A stretch of 64,000 nt of DNA, taken from NCBI GenBank assembly GCA_004554245.1, contig SFND01000012.1, forward strand, positions 1 through 64,000. Reading direction: 5' to 3'. The stretch is from Oribacterium sp. Its GTDB lineage: Bacteria > Bacillota_A > Clostridia > Lachnospirales > Lachnospiraceae. Below are positions 45,182 through 54,791 of the stretch, piece after piece. Numbering within the stretch: the stretch's first letter is position 1; every line of letters starts with the position of its first letter. A program made the position numbers and the translations under genes. The notes under the pieces were generated by a model, which saw only the letters and a program-made list of their open reading frames with translations, did not search any database and had not been told where the DNA came from.

Positions 45182-47010
45182 TAAAGCTGTACCTCACGTG
45201 TTGCATGCTGAAGCCATGCGAGCTTGTCACCGCTGAAGTATGGTGCCAGTGTCGCATAGACCTGCTGGTGATACTGATTGAGGAGCGCGAGCTCATGCGG
45301 CTCGAGCAGACGGACATCGATCGCGTCGAGGTCGAGCGGGACCATCGTGAGGAAGGAGAGACGGAAGAAGTTCCCGAACTCATTCTGGAAGGCCTTCTCA
45401 ACGAGGGTCAGATTCTCGAGACGGATGCCGTGGGAGCCCTCGATGTAGATACCCGGCTCGTCGGAGGTGATATTGCCCTCGTGGAGCGGCATATGTTCCA
45501 TGCGTCCCTGCGCCTGACGATAGCGGAATGCATTCGGACGCTCGTGGACATTCAGGCAGAAGCCGACGCCGTGGCCGGTGCCGTGGTTATAGTTGAGGCC
45601 CTCACGCCAGAGCACCTCCCGTGCCGCGAGGTCCAGGGTGATGCCGGAGGAGCCCTCCAGGAAGATCACATCGCCGAGGCGAAGCATGGACTTCAGTACG
45701 AGGGTGAAGTGCTTCCGCTCGATCTCCGTGATCGGTCCCATCGCGATGGTACGGGTGATGTCGGTGGTACCCTCGAAGTACTGTCCGCCGGAATCGAGGA
45801 GGTAGAGTCCCTTCGGCTCGATCACGCGGTAGCTCTCCGCCGTCGGAGCATAGTGTGGCAGCGCCGCATTCGGACCATAAGCTGAAATCGTCGTGAAGCT
45901 CGGTTCAATGTAGCCATCCTGCTCTCCACGGTAGCGCTCGGACAGCTTCGCCGTATTCCACTCGTTCATCTCCTCGCTGCCGAGCAGCTTCTTCGCCTCC
46001 TCTGTAAGCTGTCCATCGGCTGTGAATGCATGCTTCATGAAGTACATGAAATTCGTGACGGCGACGCCATCCTTCACATGTGCCTTCTTCGTGTTCTCGA
46101 TCTCCACCGGATTCTTCTGGGACTTCCACATGGAGGTCGGCAGCATCTCATCGAGGATACGCACCGAATCCGGGAGCTCGCTGATCGTCGCGTAGTTCGT
46201 CTTCGCAGATTCGAGCAGGACGGTGGTATCCTTCAGCTGATGCACCGCCTCATAGAAGCGGTCGTACGGAGCGACCTTTACCCGGAGGTCCTCGAGGTAG
46301 GCTTTCACTTCCTCATCGAGGTCAGCCGGATTCACGAAGAGGTAGGCACTCTTCGGATCGATGATCATATAGGACAGGAACACCGGATTGCACGGGATAT
46401 CGTCGGCACGAAGGTTCAGAAGCCATGCGATGTCGTCGAGGCTCGTGATGATATGGAAGCCAGCGCCCTTCTGCTGCATCAGTGCACGAAGCTCCGCGAG
46501 CTTCTCTGCGGCACTCTTGCCAGCGAAGCGATCCTCGAGGATCCATACACGGGAGCTTGCGAGGGCCGGACGGTCCGTCCATACCTGACCGACGAGGTCC
46601 TGCTCTGCCTTCACGGCGACCGCCTTCTCCGCGAGACGATCCCGCAGGGTCATGCCGTGATGGAAGTCGACACAGCGGCCATCGAAGCCGAGGTAGCCTC
46701 CCTCCGGGGTCACGGAAACGAGGTAATCATCGAGCGCCGGTACCCCCGGCTCGCCCATACGCATCAGCTCGACATCCCGACCGGCCATCTCCTGCTCCGC
46801 CTGGATAAAATAGCGGCCATCCGTAAAAAGCGCGGCGCTGTCCTGCGTCACCACCAGATTTCCCTCACCGCTGAATCCGGACAGGAAGCGGATCGCACGG
46901 AAGTACATGCCGACATACTCGCTCAAGTGAAAATCATCCGTCGGTACCAGGTAGGTATCGATGTCATACTTCTTCATCTGCTGACGCAGAGCATCTAGTG
47001 CTGCATTCAT
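45181..47010 (-). CDS. Xaa-Pro aminopeptidase P (M24B)
   Basis: A cytosolic metallopeptidase that removes an N-terminal residue before proline. It has 609 residues, the three-domain length of aminopeptidase P proteins. Metal ligands appear in LLDSGGQY, GTTDITRT, GTGHGVG, ITSDEPGIY and ENLTLVE. AAAAGGAG precedes the ATG. It is coupled to the AlaX gene by TAATG. Confidence 0.94.
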   Translation of the reverse strand: MNAALDALRQQMKKYDIDTYLVPTDDFHLSEYVGMYFRAIRFLSGFSGEGNLVVTQDSAALFTDGRYFIQAEQEMAGRDVELMRMGEPGVPALDDYLVSVTPEGGYLGFDGRCVDFHHGMTLRDRLAEKAVAVKAEQDLVGQVWTDRPALASSRVWILEDRFAGKSAAEKLAELRALMQQKGAGFHIITSLDDIAWLLNLRADDIPCNPVFLSYMIIDPKSAYLFVNPADLDEEVKAYLEDLRVKVAPYDRFYEAVHQLKDTTVLLESAKTNYATISELPDSVRILDEMLPTSMWKSQKNPVEIENTKKAHVKDGVAVTNFMYFMKHAFTADGQLTEEAKKLLGSEEMNEWNTAKLSERYRGEQDGYIEPSFTTISAYGPNAALPHYAPTAESYRVIEPKGLYLLDSGGQYFEGTTDITRTIAMGPITEIERKHFTLVLKSMLRLGDVIFLEGSSGITLDLAAREVLWREGLNYNHGTGHGVGFCLNVHERPNAFRYRQAQGRMEHMPLHEGNITSDEPGIYIEGSHGIRLENLTLVEKAFQNEFGNFFRLSFLTMVPLDLDAIDVRLLEPHELALLNQYHQQVYATLAPYFSGDKLAWLQHATREVQL

Positions 47011-47140
47011 TTCAGTACTCCTTTTATATCATTTTATTATGGTTTACATTCTTTTCTATATTTCTCCCTAGTCTATCATTTTTCTCATGGAGATGGAAGC
47101 GGTGGACGATGGAATGGGCACTTCGTTTGATACAGCAAGG

Positions 47141-47330
47141 GCCCCGGAGGACCGACAGCAGAAACCATACGGAGAGTTCGTGAATAAATCCAAATTGGGC
47201 CCTTAGAACCAGTTAGAGTAATTTTTCCTTAGCACCCTCTGCAACGCTGAGTTTTCATAAAGAAAACTCAGTGATTGCAGAGGGCTTACTGGTTCGGAGT
47301 ACTGTGTTTCTGATGCCGGCCCTCCGGGGC
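47141..47330. repeat. Inverted pair of dispersed hairpin repeats around a long stem-loop
   Basis: 47141-47174 and, in reverse, 47295-47330 are two copies of the dispersed repeat (GCCCCGGAGG ... CAGAAAC ... CGGAG). Between them a stem is made of CCCTCTGCAA (47235-47244) with its complement (47275-47284) and, inside it, CTGAGTTTTC (47247-47256) with its complement (47262-47271). The whole looks like a small palindromic element or a strong terminator for pyrI. No gene lies in 47011-47350. Confidence 0.55.
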
Positions 47331-47350
47331 CATGGCGTACGATGATGTAT

Positions 47351-47782
47351 TTACTTCAGCTCTTCGTTCCGTACGATGGTGTCGCAGTACGCGCAGCGAT
47401 AGAGTGCGCGGTTCCGGTCGACGATCTTGAAGACCTGCGGAAGCTCCTGCTCGGTCGAGCTGATGCAACGCGGATTCTTGCAGGTCAGCACGTTTGTGAG
47501 GGTCTCCGGCAGGCTCAGTGCCTTCTTCTCCACACGTGCACCGTTCTTGATGTAGTTTACGGTGATACCCGGATCGATGTAGCCGAGGACATCGAGGTCG
47601 ATATCGAGATCCTCAGAGATCTTCACGATGTCCTTCCGTCCCATCTTTCCGGAGCTGCAGTTCTGGATCAGCGCCACCTGTGACGTGAGGCGATCGAGGT
47701 GCAGGTACTTGTACACCAGCATCCCCTTTCCAGCTGTGATATGGTCGAGTACGATACCATTCTCAATTCCATCTACCTTCAT
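47351..47782 (-). CDS. pyrI: Aspartate carbamoyltransferase regulatory chain
   Basis: A 143-residue regulatory subunit that binds CTP/ATP and joins catalytic trimers. The N-terminal nucleotide domain (IENGIVLDHITAGKG) and the zinc domain with C101, C106, C130 and C133 are complete. AGGAGG precedes the ATG. It is the last gene of the pyr operon, 11 bases after pyrB. Confidence 0.96.
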   Translation of the reverse strand: MKVDGIENGIVLDHITAGKGMLVYKYLHLDRLTSQVALIQNCSSGKMGRKDIVKISEDLDIDLDVLGYIDPGITVNYIKNGARVEKKALSLPETLTNVLTCKNPRCISSTEQELPQVFKIVDRNRALYRCAYCDTIVRNEELK

Positions 47783-47793
47783 GTCATGCCTCC

Positions 47794-48711
47794 TTACTTA
47801 TCCAGTCCTAAAAGATACAGAATCAGTGCCATACGCATCTGCTTGCCGCAGCGGGTCTGGTAGAAGTACTTCGCACGCGGATCCTGGTCCACCGCAACGG
47901 AGATCTCGTTGACTCTAGGGAGCGGATGAAGGATGGCCATATCCGCCTTCGCGATCTTCAGCTTCTCCGGGGTCAGGATATAGATATCCTTCAGACGAAG
48001 GTAATCCTCCTCGTTGAAGAAACGCTCCTTCTGCACACGGGTCATGTAGAGGATATCGAGCTCCGGCATCGCCTCCTCGAGGGATTTCGTCTCGACGAAC
48101 TCAGCACCCGCCTCCTTCAGCTTATCGATCTCATACTCCGGAAGACGAAGCTCCTCCGGGGAGATCAGGATGTAGCGGTTATTCGGATAGCGGAGCATCG
48201 CATCGATGAGGGAGTGCACGGTACGGCCGAACTTGAGGTCGCCGCAGAAACCGATGGTCAGGCCCTCGACGGTGCCCTTCGTACGACGGATCGTAAGAAG
48301 ATCCGCGAGTGTCTGGGTCGGATGGAAGTGTCCGCCATCGCCTGCATTGACCAGAGGAACACTGGTGTGCATCGCTGCCACGACCGGCGCGCCCTCCTTC
48401 GGATGACGCATCGCGATGATGTCAACATAGTTCGATATCACCTCGATCGTATCGGCCACCGACTCACCCTTCGACGCACTCGTGTTCGATGCACCGGCGA
48501 AGCCCAGGGTCTGTCCCCCTAGTGCGAGCATCGCGGACTCGAAGCTCAGTCTCGTACGCGTGGACGGCTCGAAAAACAGTGTCGCGAGCTGCTTATGTGC
48601 GCATCGATCCTGATACTTCTCCGGGTGCTGGTCGATATCATCGGCGAGATCCAGCAGATGATGAATCTCATCTACTGAAAGATCCAGAATATTCACAATA
48701 CTTCTTGCCAT
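47794..48711 (-). CDS. pyrB: Aspartate carbamoyltransferase catalytic chain
   Basis: It condenses carbamoyl phosphate and aspartate, the first committed step of UMP synthesis. It has 305 residues with the phosphate-binding STRTR (50-54, in FFEPSTRTRLSFE) and HPLPRVNEI. GAAGGAGG precedes the ATG. Its pairing with pyrI indicates an allosteric dodecamer of the E. coli kind. Confidence 0.97.
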   Translation of the reverse strand: MARSIVNILDLSVDEIHHLLDLADDIDQHPEKYQDRCAHKQLATLFFEPSTRTRLSFESAMLALGGQTLGFAGASNTSASKGESVADTIEVISNYVDIIAMRHPKEGAPVVAAMHTSVPLVNAGDGGHFHPTQTLADLLTIRRTKGTVEGLTIGFCGDLKFGRTVHSLIDAMLRYPNNRYILISPEELRLPEYEIDKLKEAGAEFVETKSLEEAMPELDILYMTRVQKERFFNEEDYLRLKDIYILTPEKLKIAKADMAILHPLPRVNEISVAVDQDPRAKYFYQTRCGKQMRMALILYLLGLDK

Positions 48712-48765
48712 CAGAAAGCCTCCTTCAGTCTTATATCTTATGCCAATGTCTCATGTATGTATGTT

Positions 48766-49410
48766 TTATCCCTTGTGGGTCATCCAGGATTCGTCGGAAG
48801 GATTATCACGGAACTTGAGCAGCTTCGCCTCATCCTCCGGCTTGATGTAGTTCTCTTCAACCGCTACCTTGACGAGCGTGTCGAGGTCGCAGAGCGAGGT
48901 GTTCACCACGTTCGCTGCACTCAGGCGGTCGATGCCCTTCTGCATGCCATAGGTGAAGATGGACACGATGCCGAGCACCTCTGCGCCGGCCTCACGAAGT
49001 GGCTCCACGCAGTCGAGCACGGAACCACCGGTGGAGATCAGATCCTCGATCACGACGACCTTCTCACCCTTCTCGAGTCTTCCCTCGATCTGGTTCTTGC
49101 GGCCGTGATCCTTCGCAGAACCACGCACATAGCCCATCGGGAGTCCGAGGATGTCCGCTGCGATCGCTGCATGTGCGATACCCGCGGTGCTGGTGCCCTC
49201 GAGTGCCTCTGCCTCCGGGTAGAGCTCCTTCACCTTATCGGCGATGGCATGCTCTACGAGGGAACGAACCTCCGGGTAGCTCAGTACCAGACGGTTGTCA
49301 CAGTAGATCGGGGACTTGATGCCCGACGCCCAGGTAAATGGATCGTCCGGCTTTAAAAATACTGCCTTAATCGATAACAGACCTCTTGCGATATCTTCCT
49401 TCGTTGCCAT
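48766..49410 (-). CDS. pyrE: Orotate phosphoribosyltransferase
   Basis: It makes orotidine 5'-phosphate from orotate and PRPP. It has 214 residues. The PRPP motif is VVVIEDLISTGGS (about 118-130), and the flexible-loop lysines lie in RGSAKDHGRKNQIEG. The ATG at 49410 is seven bases after AAGGAG; an ATG two codons earlier is too close. Confidence 0.95.
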   Translation of the reverse strand: MATKEDIARGLLSIKAVFLKPDDPFTWASGIKSPIYCDNRLVLSYPEVRSLVEHAIADKVKELYPEAEALEGTSTAGIAHAAIAADILGLPMGYVRGSAKDHGRKNQIEGRLEKGEKVVVIEDLISTGGSVLDCVEPLREAGAEVLGIVSIFTYGMQKGIDRLSAANVVNTSLCDLDTLVKVAVEENYIKPEDEAKLLKFRDNPSDESWMTHKG

Positions 49411-49533
49411 AGTCATACTCCTTATTCTAAGCGGATCAGCGGCCGTGCTCCGGACACCGATCTGTTTCTTCTGTTCTTATGTTCCTGCGTCCAATGCTTC
49501 CGGCTTCACATCATCACGAAGCGCCACAGCGTC

Positions 49534-50232
49534 TCAGCCGACGAAATCCGCCATCGCGCGCTCGTACGCCGCGACCGGATCGGCGGCTGCCGTGATGGAG
49601 CGGCCGACCACGATGTAATCAGAGCCGATCTCACGTGCCTTCGCCGGGGTCGTCACACGTGCCTGATCACCGACCGCATCGCCTGCGAAACGGATACCCG
49701 GGGTGATGGTCTGGAAGTCTGCACCGACCTCCTCATGGATACGACCTGCCTCGAGCGGCGAGCATACGACGCCCTCGAGTCCGGCTGCCTGCGCGTTCTT
49801 CGCATACTGTACGACGACGTCTGCGATCGGACGATCGATGAGCAGCTCCTCGGTCATGGTCTCCTGGGAGGTAGAGGTGAGCTGTGTCACCGCGATCAGG
49901 ATCGGACGGGTGCCATCCTCTCTGGTGAGTCCCTCGACCGCCGCCTTCATCATGCGGATACCGCCGCTCGCATGTACGTTCGTCATGTCGACGCCGAGAT
50001 CACGCAGGGACTGCATGCCGCCCTTCACGGTGTTCGGGATATCGTGGAGCTTCAGATCGAGGAAGACCTTGTGACCGCGCTTTTTGATCTCACGCACGAT
50101 CTGTGGTCCCTCGGCATAGAAAAGCTCCATACCGATCTTTACGAACGGCTTGCGGCCGGTGAACTGATCGAGAAAGCGGTAGGTTTCCTCCGCGCTCGGA
50201 AAATCCAGTGCAATAATTACGTCCTTACCCAT
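49534..50232 (-). CDS. pyrF: Orotidine 5'-phosphate decarboxylase
   Basis: It forms UMP, the last step of the pathway. It has 232 residues. The catalytic D-K-D set is D59, K61, D64 in DLKLHDIPNT, and TPGIRFAGDAVGDQ and VVGRSIT are family motifs. AGGAGG precedes the ATG. A 123-base gap separates it from pyrE and shows no gene. Confidence 0.96.
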   Translation of the reverse strand: MGKDVIIALDFPSAEETYRFLDQFTGRKPFVKIGMELFYAEGPQIVREIKKRGHKVFLDLKLHDIPNTVKGGMQSLRDLGVDMTNVHASGGIRMMKAAVEGLTREDGTRPILIAVTQLTSTSQETMTEELLIDRPIADVVVQYAKNAQAAGLEGVVCSPLEAGRIHEEVGADFQTITPGIRFAGDAVGDQARVTTPAKAREIGSDYIVVGRSITAAADPVAAYERAMADFVG

Positions 50233-50256
50233 ATATTCCTCCTATATATTAAATAT

Positions 50257-51168
50257 TTATTCCACGCAGCCGATGATGTCGCTGAGGCGCTCGATGCCGA
50301 GCTCCGCGCATACCTCCGGCAGGTCCTCGATGATGTCACGGCAGACATACGGATTCACGAGGTTCGCAGCGCCGACCTCGACCGCACTGGCACCGGCCAT
50401 CATCATCTCGATGACGTCCTTCGCCGTGGAGACACCGCCCATACCGATGACTGGAAGCTTCACCGCGTGCGATACCTGGTAGACCATACGGACCGCAACC
50501 GGGAAGATCGCCGGACCGGAGAAGCCGCCCATCCTGTTCTTGATCACCGGCTGGCGACGACGGATGTCGATACGCATGCCGAGCAGGGTGTTGATGAGGG
50601 CGAGACCGTCTGCGCCGGCCTCTTCTGCCGCCTTCGCGATCGATACGATGTCGGTGACGTTCGGGCTCAGCTTGATATACACCGGCTTCTTCGCGACCTT
50701 CTTCACCTCACGGGTGACCGCCGCCACGTTTTCTGCGCTGGTACCGAAGGCCATGCCACCGCCATGTACGTTCGGGCAGGAGACATTGACCTCGAGGATA
50801 CCGACCTCCGGCACCTCACTCATGGCCTCCGCGAGCTGTACGTACTCCGGGATACTGAAGCCGGAGATGTTCGCTACGAGTGGCTTGTGGAAGTGCTCCC
50901 GAAGCTCCGGAAGCTCCTTCTCGATGACCTCGTGCATGCCTGGATTCTGGAGGCCGACGGAGTTGATCATACCGGACGGGCACTCAGCGATACGCGGAAG
51001 CTCGTTGCCGTAACGCTCCTCGACCGTCGTTCCCTTGAAGGAGATGGAGCCGAGGATATCGAGATCATAGAGATCCCAGTATTCCTTTCCGTAGCCGAAG
51101 GTTCCAGAGGCCGGAATGACCGGGTTTGTCAGTTTGATGCCAGAAAGCTCTGTCGTGATATCTACCAT
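50257..51168 (-). CDS. pyrD: Dihydroorotate dehydrogenase B, catalytic subunit
   Basis: It oxidizes dihydroorotate to orotate with FMN and passes electrons to PyrK. It has 303 residues. The catalytic base C131 in NVSCPNVHGG marks the class 1 enzyme, and IPASGTFGYGKEYW and GMGGVSTAKDVIEMM are present. The ATG at 51168 overlaps the pyrK stop by 7 bases, which fits a PyrDB-PyrK complex. Confidence 0.96.
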   Translation of the reverse strand: MVDITTELSGIKLTNPVIPASGTFGYGKEYWDLYDLDILGSISFKGTTVEERYGNELPRIAECPSGMINSVGLQNPGMHEVIEKELPELREHFHKPLVANISGFSIPEYVQLAEAMSEVPEVGILEVNVSCPNVHGGGMAFGTSAENVAAVTREVKKVAKKPVYIKLSPNVTDIVSIAKAAEEAGADGLALINTLLGMRIDIRRRQPVIKNRMGGFSGPAIFPVAVRMVYQVSHAVKLPVIGMGGVSTAKDVIEMMMAGASAVEVGAANLVNPYVCRDIIEDLPEVCAELGIERLSDIIGCVE

Positions 51169-51887
51169 ACGATCTCCTCCCATGTGAAAATAGGGCCATC
51201 CTTGCAGACGCGCTTGAAGCCGTGCTTCGTCTTCTTGCTGCAGCCCATGCAGGCACCGAAGCCGCAGCCCATGCGTGCCTCGAAGCTGAACTGTCCATCC
51301 TTTACGCTGTTGTATACGGCCTTCAGCATCGGCTCCGGGCCGCAGGCGAAGGCGTAGTCGTGGTGATCACCGAAGATGTCGGTGACGAAGCCCTTCGCGC
51401 CGTGACTGCCATCGACGGTGGCGACATTGACCGGCACCCCGAGCGCACGGAACTCCTGCTCATAGAACACATCGTCCTTCGAGTTGAAGCCGAGGGCCAC
51501 ATACGGGGTGATGCCCTGCTGCTTCAGTGCCTTCGCCAGTGCGTACATCGGTGGTACACCGACACCGCCGCCGGCGATGACCGGGTTCTTCGGGATATTC
51601 CGAAGGTCATAGCCGTTGCCGAGGCCGGTCAGTGCGGTCAGGTACTCGCCCGGCTCCATGAAGCTCAGGTCCTCGGTACCCTCACCGACGACCTTATAGA
51701 TCAGGGTCAGTTTCCCCTCGCTCCAGTCACACACGGAAATCGGGCGACGGAGATAGCGTCCCGGGATCTTGATTTCGACGAACTGCCCCGGCTTCGTGAT
51801 GTCCGAGGTGTCGCCGTCCAGCGTCATACGGAAGATGTCCTGGGCGATCATTTCGTTGCTCAGTACTTTAAATTCAACGTCCTTCAT
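51162..51887 (-). CDS. pyrK: Dihydroorotate dehydrogenase B, electron transfer subunit
   Basis: A 241-residue subunit carrying FAD and a 2Fe-2S cluster that links PyrD to NAD. The FAD/NAD motifs are RRPISVCDW and GGGVGVPPMYALAK, and the cluster ligands are C208, C213, C216 and C228 (GCGFGACMGCSKK). It shows that the NAD-linked dihydroorotate dehydrogenase is used. Confidence 0.95.
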   Translation of the reverse strand: MKDVEFKVLSNEMIAQDIFRMTLDGDTSDITKPGQFVEIKIPGRYLRRPISVCDWSEGKLTLIYKVVGEGTEDLSFMEPGEYLTALTGLGNGYDLRNIPKNPVIAGGGVGVPPMYALAKALKQQGITPYVALGFNSKDDVFYEQEFRALGVPVNVATVDGSHGAKGFVTDIFGDHHDYAFACGPEPMLKAVYNSVKDGQFSFEARMGCGFGACMGCSKKTKHGFKRVCKDGPIFTWEEIVW

Positions 51888-52028
51888 AGGTCTCTGATTC
51901 TCCTCCTGTTCTATATTCTGATAAAAAGGCTTCGTCCGCGCCCTGCGGGCTCTGCCTGGTAATCAAATGATACCATGTATGCGGTCGTACGATGCGTTTT
52001 TGTGATCAATGCCATTTCGGTCAGCCAG

Positions 52029-53354
52029 TCAACGCTCGATGCCCTTTTCGCGGTCATAGACCTCGCGGCCGCCGACGAAGGTCTTCACGACCTCACCCTG
52101 CACCTCCATACCATCGTAGAGGGTGCTGTGTCCTTGTGAGTAGAACTTCGTACTGTCGACGGTCCATACCTTATCGAGGTCGAGGATCGTGAGATCCGCT
52201 TCGACGCCATCCTCGATGTACTGCGGGCCGGCGATACCAAAGATCTGACGCGGGTTCACGCACATGAGCTCGATGAGCTTCTCCAGTGTGATCGCGCCCT
52301 TCCCGGATGCCGGATGCTCCGGGTCACGCAGCACGAGATTCCGGTACAGTGCCGGGAAGCAGGTCTCCAGTCCGACGATGCCGAAGGAAGACTTGTCAAG
52401 GCCTCTCGACTTCTCCTCCGCACTGTGCGGTGCATGGTCCGTGATGATGCAGTCGATGGTGCCGTCCTTGATGCCCTCGAGGAGCGCATGACGGTCCTCC
52501 GCGCTGCGGATCGGCGGATTCATCTTCCAGCTGCCGGACTCCTGAAGATCCATATCCGTAAACATCAGATAGTGCGGGCCGGTCTCACCGGTCACACGGG
52601 TGCCGGCTTTCTTCGCCGCACGGATGATCTCGACGGATTCCTTCGTAGAGACGTGGCAGACATGGTAGCGCACACCCGTCTCTGCCGCGAGCCGTACATC
52701 GCGCTCAACCTGCTTCCACTCAGATGCGGAGTTGATGCCGATATGGTGGTGCAGACGTGCATACTCACCGTCATGGATGCAGCCGCCCGGTACGAGCTCA
52801 CGCTCATCCTCGCAGTGTGCGACGATCATACGGTCGAGGTTCTTCGCCCGCTGCATCGCCTCCCGCATGGTGGCTTCGTCCTGCATACCCTTTCCGTCAT
52901 CGGAGTAGGCGATGACATACGGTGCGATCTCCTCCATCTTTCCGAGAGCACCGCGGCCGGTCTGCTGCTCGGTGATGGTGCCATACGGATACACATGCAC
53001 CAGTGCATCCTTCCGGATCGCCTCAAGCTCCGGCTGCAGGTTCTCGAGACTCGATGGTGCCGGCTTCAGATTCGGCATCGCACAGACCGCGGTATAGCCG
53101 CCGTGCGCCGCAGCATCCGTGCCGGTACGGATCGTTTCCTTATACGAAAAACCGGGCTCACGTAAATGTACATGTACATCAACGAAGCCCGGAATCATGA
53201 ACAAACCGTTTAAATCATAAACGGTATCAATGGTATCAGCTGTTAAATTATCAATGGAATCTGTAAACAGTACTCTGTGATCAGAGATCAGAACGTCCTG
53301 CTTTCGAAAGCCCTGTTTCGTGAAAATCGATGCATTTTTAAGAAGAGTAGACAT
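52029..53354 (-). CDS. pyrC: Dihydroorotase
   Basis: It cyclizes carbamoyl aspartate to dihydroorotate. It has 441 residues from the ATG that follows AGGAGG; an upstream in-frame extension crosses the promoter and is rejected. The zinc motif is DVHVHLREPG (H61, H63), and GETGPHYL and DHAPHSAEEK also fit. It is the first gene of the pyr operon. Confidence 0.96.
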   Translation of the reverse strand: MSTLLKNASIFTKQGFRKQDVLISDHRVLFTDSIDNLTADTIDTVYDLNGLFMIPGFVDVHVHLREPGFSYKETIRTGTDAAAHGGYTAVCAMPNLKPAPSSLENLQPELEAIRKDALVHVYPYGTITEQQTGRGALGKMEEIAPYVIAYSDDGKGMQDEATMREAMQRAKNLDRMIVAHCEDERELVPGGCIHDGEYARLHHHIGINSASEWKQVERDVRLAAETGVRYHVCHVSTKESVEIIRAAKKAGTRVTGETGPHYLMFTDMDLQESGSWKMNPPIRSAEDRHALLEGIKDGTIDCIITDHAPHSAEEKSRGLDKSSFGIVGLETCFPALYRNLVLRDPEHPASGKGAITLEKLIELMCVNPRQIFGIAGPQYIEDGVEADLTILDLDKVWTVDSTKFYSQGHSTLYDGMEVQGEVVKTFVGGREVYDREKGIER

Positions 53355-53390
53355 GGTTCCTCCTATCCGTGCGGTCCTTAGTTCCGAGAT

Positions 53391-53419
53391 ACTATAGCAC
53401 AGGGAGTACCCCTTTGCAA
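53391..53419 (-). promoter_or_regulatory. Promoter of the pyr operon
   Basis: TTGCAA (53414-53419) and TATAGT (complement of 53391-53396) are 17 bases apart on the minus strand. The untranslated leader is only about 30 bases, too short for a PyrR-binding loop and terminator. Confidence 0.75.
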
Positions 53420-53487
53420 GGGGCGAAATCATGGTATCGGAGGCCCTGGAAACAAAGTACTTCGAGTTCGGAAAAATCTAAAATTGT

Positions 53488-53760
53488 CTACTCGTCCCAG
53501 CCTTCGCGCGGCATGATGATCATCATGTCGATGAATTTCTCACCTGGTGCCAGGTGAACATCCGCCTGTACGGTGTGTGGTGGGAGGTCGTTGGTGTCCT
53601 CGAGTTCGAGCTGGATCCAGTTGATGGCGTTATAGCGGGCATCGGCGAGGGCTTCCTCTTCGGTCGGGCCGACGCCGTAGCAGTCGTCGAGGTCCAGGAA
53701 ATCGACACGATAGCCTTCGCTCGTCTTATTACGAATAATTGCAGGATAGTATAAGGTCAT
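53488..53760 (-). CDS. HicB-like protein, without a HicA partner
   Basis: A 90-residue protein with the partial RNase H-like fold of HicB antitoxins: YYPAIIRNKTSEGYRVDFLDLDDCYGVGPTEEEALADA. The C-terminal DNA-binding extension of full HicB proteins is missing, and no small HicA gene lies on either side. It starts 3 bases after the AraC regulator stop, so they are co-transcribed. It may serve something other than toxin control. Confidence 0.75.
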   Translation of the reverse strand: MTLYYPAIIRNKTSEGYRVDFLDLDDCYGVGPTEEEALADARYNAINWIQLELEDTNDLPPHTVQADVHLAPGEKFIDMMIIMPREGWDE

Positions 53761-53763
53761 GGT

Positions 53764-54654
53764 TTAATCGTCCTCTCTTCCAAACTGTTTACGATATTTA
53801 TGTGGTGTCTGTCCCATGAAGGACCGGAAGATCTTGATGAAGTTTCCGATATTATGGAAGCCGCACCGCTCCGCGATCTCATAGACATGGGTGTCGGAGT
53901 CCTTCAGGAGGCGGGCCGCCTGCTCCACGCGATAAGCATTGATATAATCGAGCGGAGACTCGCCGGTTACGCTTCCGAAGAAGCGGATGAAGTACTGCTC
54001 GTTGAGTCCGGTGAGCTCCGAGAGGTTCCGGACATAAATCTTCTCCTGGTAGTGCTCGCGGATGTACTGAATGGTCTCCTTAATGGCAAGCACCTGCTTC
54101 TCGGAGTCGCTCTCCTCGCGTTCGTGAACGAGGCCGTTCGCATCGAACATGGCGATGAGGCGCAGAAGGTCGGCCATGATCATCAGCTGATCGGCGACCG
54201 CCGGCAGTGCGTAGGTCCGGACACTGCTGTCCTCCTGCTCGGTCTTCGTTCCGTAGTCCCGGAAGCGGCGCACCATCTCGTTAAACAGGCGCAGGATCTG
54301 CAGGAAGCCGAAATCTGACACGGTGATAAAATCCGAAAAGCAGAGCTGTCCGCCGGCGAGCGGCTCGAGCAGGGCGGTATTGACCGGGTCCTCCGCCTGA
54401 CGGAAGCAGAGATCCGCGAGATGAAAGCGGAGGGAGTAGGCATTGCCCTTCGTCCCGATGGACTCGAGCTTGCGCAGCACGCCAGCGTTCACGATGCAGA
54501 TGCACTCATCCTGGATCTCATACTCCCGGAGGTTCAGGGTCAGCTTGTAGTGCCCGTTTTTAAAATAGATGATTTCCGGGTCATCATGCCAGTCCAGACT
54601 GACCTTCAGCTGCTCCTCTGCCGTATTGATTGACTCATAAAGTATCGCGTTCAT
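53764..54654 (-). CDS. AraC-family transcriptional regulator
   Basis: A 296-residue regulator. The N-terminal cupin-like sensor (about 1-140) precedes two C-terminal helix-turn-helix motifs (IQYIREHYQEKIYVRNLSELTGLNEQYFIRFF and AARLLKDSDTHVYEIAERCGFHNIGNFIKIF). The ATG at 54654 is preceded by GGAG; the open frame continues 14 codons upstream without a ribosome site. Its targets are unknown; the co-transcribed HicB-like gene is the only near candidate. Confidence 0.9.
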   Translation of the reverse strand: MNAILYESINTAEEQLKVSLDWHDDPEIIYFKNGHYKLTLNLREYEIQDECICIVNAGVLRKLESIGTKGNAYSLRFHLADLCFRQAEDPVNTALLEPLAGGQLCFSDFITVSDFGFLQILRLFNEMVRRFRDYGTKTEQEDSSVRTYALPAVADQLMIMADLLRLIAMFDANGLVHEREESDSEKQVLAIKETIQYIREHYQEKIYVRNLSELTGLNEQYFIRFFGSVTGESPLDYINAYRVEQAARLLKDSDTHVYEIAERCGFHNIGNFIKIFRSFMGQTPHKYRKQFGREDD

Positions 54655-54791
54655 CCTGTCTCCGATTCCGATTATCGACGGTCTATACTCTCCCAAAATA
54701 GTATGAAGTCATGATAGCATAATTTTTTTACGCAATCAAACCATTTTGTGTGGGGGGTGATTTTTCGAAAAATCAGTTTGGTAACAGTATA

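Noticed and set aside
53355..53487. PyrR attenuator or uracil riboswitch before pyrC
   Set aside because: The promoter at 53391-53419 leaves too short a leader, and no terminator/antiterminator pair is seen.
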